DNA of 64,000 nucleotides from Aquilaria yunnanensis (taxonomy: Eukaryota > Streptophyta > Magnoliopsida > Malvales > Thymelaeaceae): assembly GCA_039654915.1 (NCBI GenBank), contig CM077599.1, forward strand, positions 71,330,001-71,394,000, in the 5' to 3' direction. Below, one piece after another: positions 58,032 to 64,000 of this stretch. The notes beneath the pieces are model-generated. The model was not told where the DNA came from and ran no database searches. It worked only from the letters and a program-made list of their open reading frames with translations. Every line of letters starts with the position of its first letter. Position 1 is the stretch's first letter. The position numbers and the translations under genes were made by a program.

Positions 58032-59869
58032 TTTTTTTTTTAAGAACAACAGAAACATGTATATTTAACATAAATGAGTGGTTACAAAATAAGATAACAA
58101 GCAGCTGAGCTCATTATCAGGGAAACAAAAGCATCCCAATATACAGACACATAGCTACATAGCTTGCCAAACACCAACCTACTTTAAACATTAATTAAGA
58201 AACTATAACAAACCTTTACAATGGATAACAGGATTTAGCACCCAATCCGACCAAGGAACCTTAAATTTTGAAGATTTACTGGAAATCTAAAAGAAAGAAA
58301 GAACTTGAATATCGCCAAGTATATCCAGGTTTAGACCTGACCATTATAAAAAATGACCTTGTTCTTTCTTTTCCATATTGCCAAGCTGGTGATGTATAAG
58401 ATTGCATTCTAAGCTCTCCTTTGTGCTCTATAAACGTAGTTTGGTTTAGCCACATAAAGGAGCTCTTAAACATCCATGTATGTTGAGGGATCAATTTGGC
58501 ACCATCTAAATACTTGTTTCTAGACTAGCTCTGCCTTAATATAGTGCACTATATAATGATTAGTAGATTCAATAACATCTTGGCATAATGGATAGATAAT
58601 ATTGGTAGAAGGTATCCTTCGCAGAACCAGGTTTAACTTATTAAGAAGCTAATTTTGACTTAATCTCCAAACAAATACATTAACCATTAATGAAAACTAA
58701 GAGTTCTAGTTAAATAGGATGTCTCCAGCACCAAGAAGTCTTGAATCATCAATGGCTTGAGAGAGCCTATGAACTGAAAATGAACCACAAGGATTACAGG
58801 ACCACCAACAAGTGTCATTGCCTTTTAGAGATACCTGTACATTATTCAACAAGTTTGAAAAATTTTCCAACTAAACAAGATCTCTTCATTTGACAACTCT
58901 ACCCCAACTCCACTCCCAATTCTAGGAGCCATCTGCCCATCTCCCTCAATCCTTAACTCGCACACCCCTTCATAGTCTCTAGCCTATATATTTTAGGACA
59001 CTCCTCCCTTAGACTCTTATTCCTAACCCAAGCATCTTCCCAGAATTTAATACATTCCCTATTTCCTAACTTCTAGATGAAAGAGCTGTTAAATAAGTCC
59101 ACATTCCCTAGTGACCAATGTCTTGACTAGATTTAATTATATTTTCCTAAACTCCCCTTTTATGACTCCCTTCATCACTGACAGTAAATCCCCCATTGGT
59201 ACCATATAAAGCTTTTATCTTTTGAACCTATAGACAACCCTTCTTATTTTTAAAATACCACCACCACTTCCCCAATAAGGCTAAATTCTTTGCCTTAAGA
59301 GTTGATACACCCAGACCTCCCAACCTTCTATTTGATAGATTTTTTTCCCGATATACCTAAGCTAATTTTTTACACTCACCCAAACCTCCCAAAATGAAGT
59401 ATAGATGGTGGCTTTCCAGATGTTTTAGAACACTCTTTGGGACACAAAACAATGAGAAAAAATATAGGGCAAGGCTTCCAAGTACAGATTTCCCAAAAGT
59501 TAGCTTTCCTTCAATCAAAATCATGTTAGTTCTCCCACTACATAGCTTTGAATTTTTCCATCACCTTGTTTTATGAAACAATTTTGTTCATATTAGTACC
59601 AACAGGCAAGCCCAGGTACACCAACAACAGTTTATCCACTAAACACCCTAATGATCTTGCCAAAAAGTCTACTTTCGAGTGAGATACCACAACTTCAAAA
59701 ATTTTCTTTTATTTAAATTCACCTTAAGATCAAAAGACATGTAAAAATTTTTCAAAATACTCAATAAAGTACCTACATTCATCTCCGAACAATCTCCCAA
59801 AAACAAGACATCATCTGCATATTGTCAATGTGAAATTACCAAATCATTATTCCCCCTCTATGAACATTT
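58032..59869 (-). pseudogene. L1-type LINE, 3' part (reverse transcriptase to zinc-binding region)
   Basis: On the minus strand the RT catalytic box QYADDVLFLG (59822-59793) is followed by VYLGLPVGTN near 59620-59590, a GGLGVSTLKAKNLALLGKWW block (about 59320-59261), and a degraded zf-RVT region near 58640-58400. Stops interrupt many positions. A T run at 58032-58041 on the plus strand is the poly-A tail. The 5' side is cut at 59869 by the copia LTR in the middle of conserved RT sequence, so the rest of the LINE probably lies beyond the copia element, outside the window. Confidence 0.85.
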
Positions 59870-60574
59870 TGTTAAATATGGTCCAATCCCATATTTAATA
59901 ATATTATTATTTTGTTATTGGGCTATGTGTGGAAGTGAAACCAAATTAAATCCGAGATAAAGTAACTACGTGATGTGGCTTGTGGGAAATTAAACCACAA
60001 ATTGTTTTAAAAAAACATAGTCTACTTTGACTTCTCATTGGCCAAAGTTTAAAAAGCCATGTAATTGGCTTTGTTTGGGATGAGCAATAGAGACAACAAA
60101 CACAAATAAAGACATTTACAAGTGAACAGGTTGCAACTTCATTCTACAGGTCTTATTTTGGCAGAAGTTTTTGTCAATTGATCTTGTAATTTGGGAGTGC
60201 CATTCTCTTGGGGTTATGGAGCATTGATTGAGGAATATTGATATTTTGGATCTCCATGATATGAGATTTTTACAGTAATCCTAGAGTATTGAATTTCAGA
60301 TTTTTCTCATATTACTGTGATAGGATTCAAATTTAGGTAATAACTTAGATCTTGGACATTGTATTATTTTTCTTTATTGTGGATTTTACTACCAGTTTGC
60401 CCCATGATTTTTACCTCTACACTGGAGGGTTGTCCACGTATATCATGTCTCTATTTATTTTTGTTTGGTGCTGTTTTTCTAATTGTGTTATGTTCGGTTG
60501 TGATTTATTAGATTGGGTATTTGTCAATTTTATCCTACGAGTTTTACAGTAATTATTTCGGGTCTATCCCAACA
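59870..60574 (+). repeat. 5' LTR of the copia element
   Basis: It starts TGTTAAATATGG and ends TATCCCAACA, followed after two bases by the primer-binding site TGGTATCAAAGCC (60577-60589), complementary to the initiator tRNA-Met with one change from the common form. The length of 705 bp is normal for copia LTRs. Confidence 0.88.
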
Positions 60575-60590
60575 AGTGGTATCAAAGCCT

Positions 60591-61441
60591 ATGGCTAAAA
60601 AATATATAGGTGATAGCGTAGGTTCAATGCTCAAATTTAATGCATTGAATTATTTGATATGGAAGCTAATTATGGAAGATCTACTTTATTGTCTTGATTT
60701 GTGTGATCTAATTTTAGGTGATTCAACCAAATCGAATGACAAGTCAGATGACAATTAGAAAAAGCTTAATTGCAAGACTGTTGGCACCATTAGAAGATAA
60801 GTGAACATGAGTGTATTCCACCATATTTCTATATAGATGAATGCTCAAAGTCTGTGGAAAAAATTAGATGGCTAATCTAAGAGGAAGACCACTCAGAATA
60901 AAGTTTTTACTATACAAAAGATTGTGAATTTGAAGCCTAATGAGGGACAGTCAATTTCAGAGTACTTGAATGGTTTCTAGAACTTGATTAATCAGTTGAC
61001 TACCATGAAGTTGAAGCTTGATGATGCATTGTAGGCATTACTTCTTTTGAGTTTCTTACTTGAAAGCTGAGAAATCTTGTTGATTACTATTAGTAATTTA
61101 ACCCCAGATGGAAAACTCACATTGAGTTTGGTTAAAGACAAATTATTCAACGAGGAGACAAGAATGAAGAAGTCGGGTTCTGAGTATACACAAGCTCTTG
61201 TCATTGAAAGCATAGTTAGAAGTAAGAGTAAGGGCCCTAATAGTGGTTGTGGTAAATCTGGTGATCGTTCAAAGTCTAGAGATGACAAATGTTGTTATTA
61301 TTGCAAGAAACCTGGTCATATAAAGAAGCATTGCAGAAAGAGGAAAAGGGATGAGAATAAGAGGAAAGCTCTAGAGGACAAATATATGGTTATAGTTGCT
61401 AAGTCAGATCCTGATGATCCACTTACACTAGTTTGTGTGTA
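60591..61441 (+). pseudogene. Copia gag with zinc knuckle (broken)
   Basis: It starts just after the primer-binding site: MAKKYIGDSVGSMLKFN, then NYLIWKLIMEDLLYCLDL, the UBN2-type start of copia gag. Stops near 60756 and 60780 and later shifts break it. The last open part (61077-61442) contains the CCHC knuckle CYYCKKPGHIKKHC (from 61293), which binds element RNA. Confidence 0.88.
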
Positions 61442-61469
61442 AGAGGGACTATGATCATATTATAGATTT

Positions 61470-62695
61470 GAATGTCTAGTGGATAGTCGATTAGGCTGCA
61501 TCGTATCATGTTTCTCTTAAGAAGGAATTGTTCACTACTTATAAGGAGATTAATCTCAGGATGGTGAAGATCGGTAACATGATCCAATCCTAGATCTTAA
61601 GAATTGGTAATATTGTTGTACAGACTAGTTTAGGTGTCACTTTGACATTGATGGATGTTTGTCACATTTTGGATATGTAGCATAAGCTTATTTCAGTGAA
61701 TATGATTAACTGTGAAGGTTATGTTCAAAATTTCATAGATAGGATGTTGAAGCTAAAGTATGTTTCTTTATAGTGGTGAAAGGTGATATTTGTTGCACTT
61801 TATATAGGACACGTGTTAATATTTATGGATGTGGTTCGCTAAATGTAATTGAAGATAATGCTTTTATAAATTCATGGCATAAACAGCTGGCTCACATCAG
61901 CAAGCAAAGGTTGGAGACTTTGATAAAACAATCCCTCATTCTTATTGCCAATTATGTCACTTGACACCTATAATTTCTATTTATTAGGAAAGCATCATAG
62001 AGTTTCTTTTTGTGTTTCCTCTACATGAAAGAAAACTAAATTTGAGCTAATTCATTTTGATGTTTATGGTCTTGTCGAGGTGGCAACATTGGGTGGTAAA
62101 AGGTACTTTGTGACTTTTGTTGATGATGTTTCATGGAAGACTTGAGTGTACTTGCTGAAGAAGAAGAGTCAGGTGTTTGACTGCTTTAGGATTTTTCATG
62201 CCATGGTTGAAAAGGAGATTGATGTGCACTTAATGAGTTTAAGGGATATTGTAAAGAACATGGTATTCATCATGATAAGTTGAAGCTCAATACACCATAA
62301 CATAATAGTGTAGCTAAGAGGTTGAACCGCATCATTATTGAGAAAGTTAGATGTAAGCTGAAAATGTCTAAACTGTCAAAGAGATTCCGGGGTAAAGCTG
62401 TAAGTACTGTTATTTGCTTGATTAACTGGACTTCATCTTTTCCTTTGGGTTTTTTAGTCCTGGATAATGTGTGGACAGGTAAGGATGCTTTTTATTCATA
62501 TTTGAAGGTGTTTGGTTGTAAGGTATTTATGCATGTGCCCAAGGAAAAACGATTGAAGCTTGATAGTAAAGTCAAATAGTGCTTTCTTGTTTGTTATGAC
62601 AATGAAGAGTATGACTACCAATTATAGGATCCAAATAAAAAGAAACTAGTTAGAAACATAGATGTTGTCTTTAGAGAGCCTAAAAATATATAAGA
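61470..62695 (+). pseudogene. Copia protease and integrase (broken)
   Basis: The protease site reads WIVD-stop-AASYHV near 61480, where the family has D-S-G-A. A GAG-pre-integrase block, WHKQLAHISKQRLETL, lies at 61876. Integrase core pieces ELIHFDVYG, GKRYFVTFVDDVSWKT, then FPLGFLVLDNVWTGKDAFYS and YLKVFGCKVFMHVPKEKR follow. Stops occur throughout. Confidence 0.85.
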
Positions 62696-63129
62696 TATTA
62701 TACTGTAAGAGAAGATTTCAAATACTACTTATGGTGTTAATGATCTAACACCCACACATACTCCATTTGAAAATGCCATAGATAAAGTAGATACAAAACC
62801 TAGGGTAGAGCAGCCAACCATTATTGATGAATAATTTGATGGTGTTATAGCTTAGCATAACAATGGTCTTGTACACAGGGAGTAGCCCCCTCAACTAGCA
62901 TAGTAGAATTTCAATCGAGGAGATCTACTAGAAAGTGTCATCCATTTACCAGGTATCCTAGTTTTGATTATATCATGCTTATTGATGCAAAAGAGCCTTA
63001 GATCTTCTTAAATATGCAATCTTATACAGAAAAGGACCAATAGATCGCCGCAATGTAAGATGAGATAAATTATCTTCAGAAAAATAACACATATGAGTCG
63101 ATGGATCTACCTAAAGGTAGAAGAGCATT

Positions 63130-63839
63130 GTAGAACAAGTGGGTGTTCAAGTTGAAGAAATATAATAATAAGCTAGTTAAGTATAAGGCTTATTTGATAG
63201 TAAAGGGCTTCCATTAAAAGAAGGGAGTTTACTTTGATGAGATCTTTTCACCTATCTTTTCACTTATGGTGAAGATATATTTTATTAAGGTTATACTTGG
63301 ACTAGCAATTAGTCTAAATCTTGAGGTTGAGCAACTATATGTGAAAACTGTATTCTTACATGACGATTTAAATGAGGAGATTTATATGGTTCAACTGGAA
63401 GGATTTCAAGTGAAAGGAAATGAGAATATAGTCTATAAGTTGAAGAAGAGCCTTTACAACTTAAACCAGGCAGCTAGATAATGGTACCACAAATTTTATT
63501 TTTTTATGGTTAGTCAGAACTATAAAAAGCTTATGCAGATTCTTGTGTCTATGTTAGAAAATTTCCCAATGGTAACTTTATTATTTTTTTGCTTTATGTT
63601 AGTATGCTTATTGTTAGGGCAAGATGATTTGATGATTTACAGGTTGAAAGATGAGTTATCTAAGTCCTTTGACATGAAGGATTTAGGGCCAATGAAACAA
63701 ATTCTGGGCATGCGAATTGTTTGTGACAGGAAAGCTGGTAAGTTATGGTTGTCATAGGAAAATTATGTTGAACGAGTGCTTGAAAGGTTCAACATGACAG
63801 ATGTTAAGCCAGTAAGGCCCATTGCGTATCACTTCAAGT
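63130..63839 (+). pseudogene. Copia reverse transcriptase (broken, catalytic box lost)
   Basis: WVFKLKKYNNKLVKYKAYLI, FDEIFSPIF and then LNLEVEQLYVKTVFLHDDL, EEIYMVQLEGFQVKG, YKLKKSLYNLNQA are clear copia RT blocks. Where YVDDML is expected (about 63590-63630) the sequence reads FCFMLVCLLLGQDD, so the metal-binding DD is gone through small changes. LSKSFDMKDLGPMKQILGMR follows. The frame is cut at 63840 by the next element. Confidence 0.87.
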
Positions 63840-64000
63840 TAGGGGTGAGCATGGGTTGAGTAGAACCATGGGTCTGCCCACCCCAAATAAGAGTGCGTTG
63901 AGTTGGGTTGAGTAAAAATTGATCATAATTTATGGTTTGGTTCCATCTTAGAAAAAATCATTGGGTTTTGGGTCAGTTCCAGTTCTATATGGAACTAACC
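63840..64000. mobile_element. hAT-like element end, runs off the window
   Basis: Copia coding similarity ends at 63839, where TAGGGGTGAGCATGGG begins, a TAGGGGTG hAT-type terminus followed by GGGTTGAGT / TTGGGTTGAGT subterminal words. The other end and the 8-bp duplication (left flank ACTTCAAGT or close) are not in the window. Confidence 0.6.

Larger units (their letters stand above)
59870..63839 (+). mobile_element. Ty1/copia retrotransposon, 5' LTR to reverse transcriptase (decayed)
   Basis: The LTR is followed by a tRNA-Met primer-binding site and the copia order gag, zinc knuckle, protease, integrase, RT on the plus strand. It is inserted into a minus-strand LINE. The left flank is CATTT (59865-59869), but the partner duplication and 3' LTR are outside the window. 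At 63840 the RT region is interrupted by another element. Many stops make it inactive. Confidence 0.9.

Overview
The window is nuclear DNA of a eudicot plant. It is strongly A/T-rich, its genes have many GT-AG introns, and it carries plant transposon families in nested layers (Athila-like Ty3/gypsy, Ty1/copia, L1-type LINEs, hAT, CACTA, Stowaway) plus an integrated pararetrovirus. Only three host genes can be supported, and all lie on the minus strand: a mitochondrial ATP synthase gamma-subunit gene (2590-6055, nine exons), a GPI-anchored X8-domain gene of the plasmodesmal callose-binding (PDCB) type (30744-39245, four exons with a 34-nt microexon and a 7.3-kb intron), and a SCAPER homologue (45420-54790, eight exons, 1673 codons). 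The exon joins were worked out by hand from splice sites, reading phase and protein-family conservation; no alignment or transcript was available.

Layout: 1-2589 has no recognisable gene. 2590-6055 is the gamma-subunit gene, which has an in-frame TAA in its second exon. 6056-8609 is intergenic, with a degenerate hAT-like element. 8610-29218 is one nested block: a decayed minus-strand Caulimoviridae-type endogenous pararetrovirus flanked by about 170-bp direct repeats, broken by a MITE, a 1406-bp solo LTR with a 5-bp target duplication, and a 12.1-kb Athila-like element with a 5-bp target duplication. The Athila-like element carries an apparently intronless, decayed copy of a LONELY GUY (LOG) cytokinin-activating gene between its integrase and its 3' LTR. 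29219-30743 is intergenic. 30744-39245 is the PDCB gene, whose giant intron holds a duplicated 332-bp segment, a tRNA-derived SINE, a CACTA remnant and a MITE. 40155-43309 is a complete-ended but dead hAT transposon. 43446-45000 holds a LINE fragment and a non-autonomous hAT element. 45420-54790 is SCAPER. 54791-58031 is intergenic with a Stowaway MITE. 58032 to the right edge is a minus-strand LINE interrupted by a copia element, itself interrupted at 63840 by another hAT-like insertion.

The three host genes have unrelated jobs (respiration, cell-to-cell channels, an ER-associated regulator), and nothing suggests they work together. What links the window is layered insertion: virus first, then MITE, LTR elements and DNA transposons on top. 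The most unusual points are the LOG retrocopy inside an LTR retrotransposon, the terminally redundant structure of the integrated pararetrovirus, and the premature stop in the ATP synthase gene at the presequence/mature-protein boundary.
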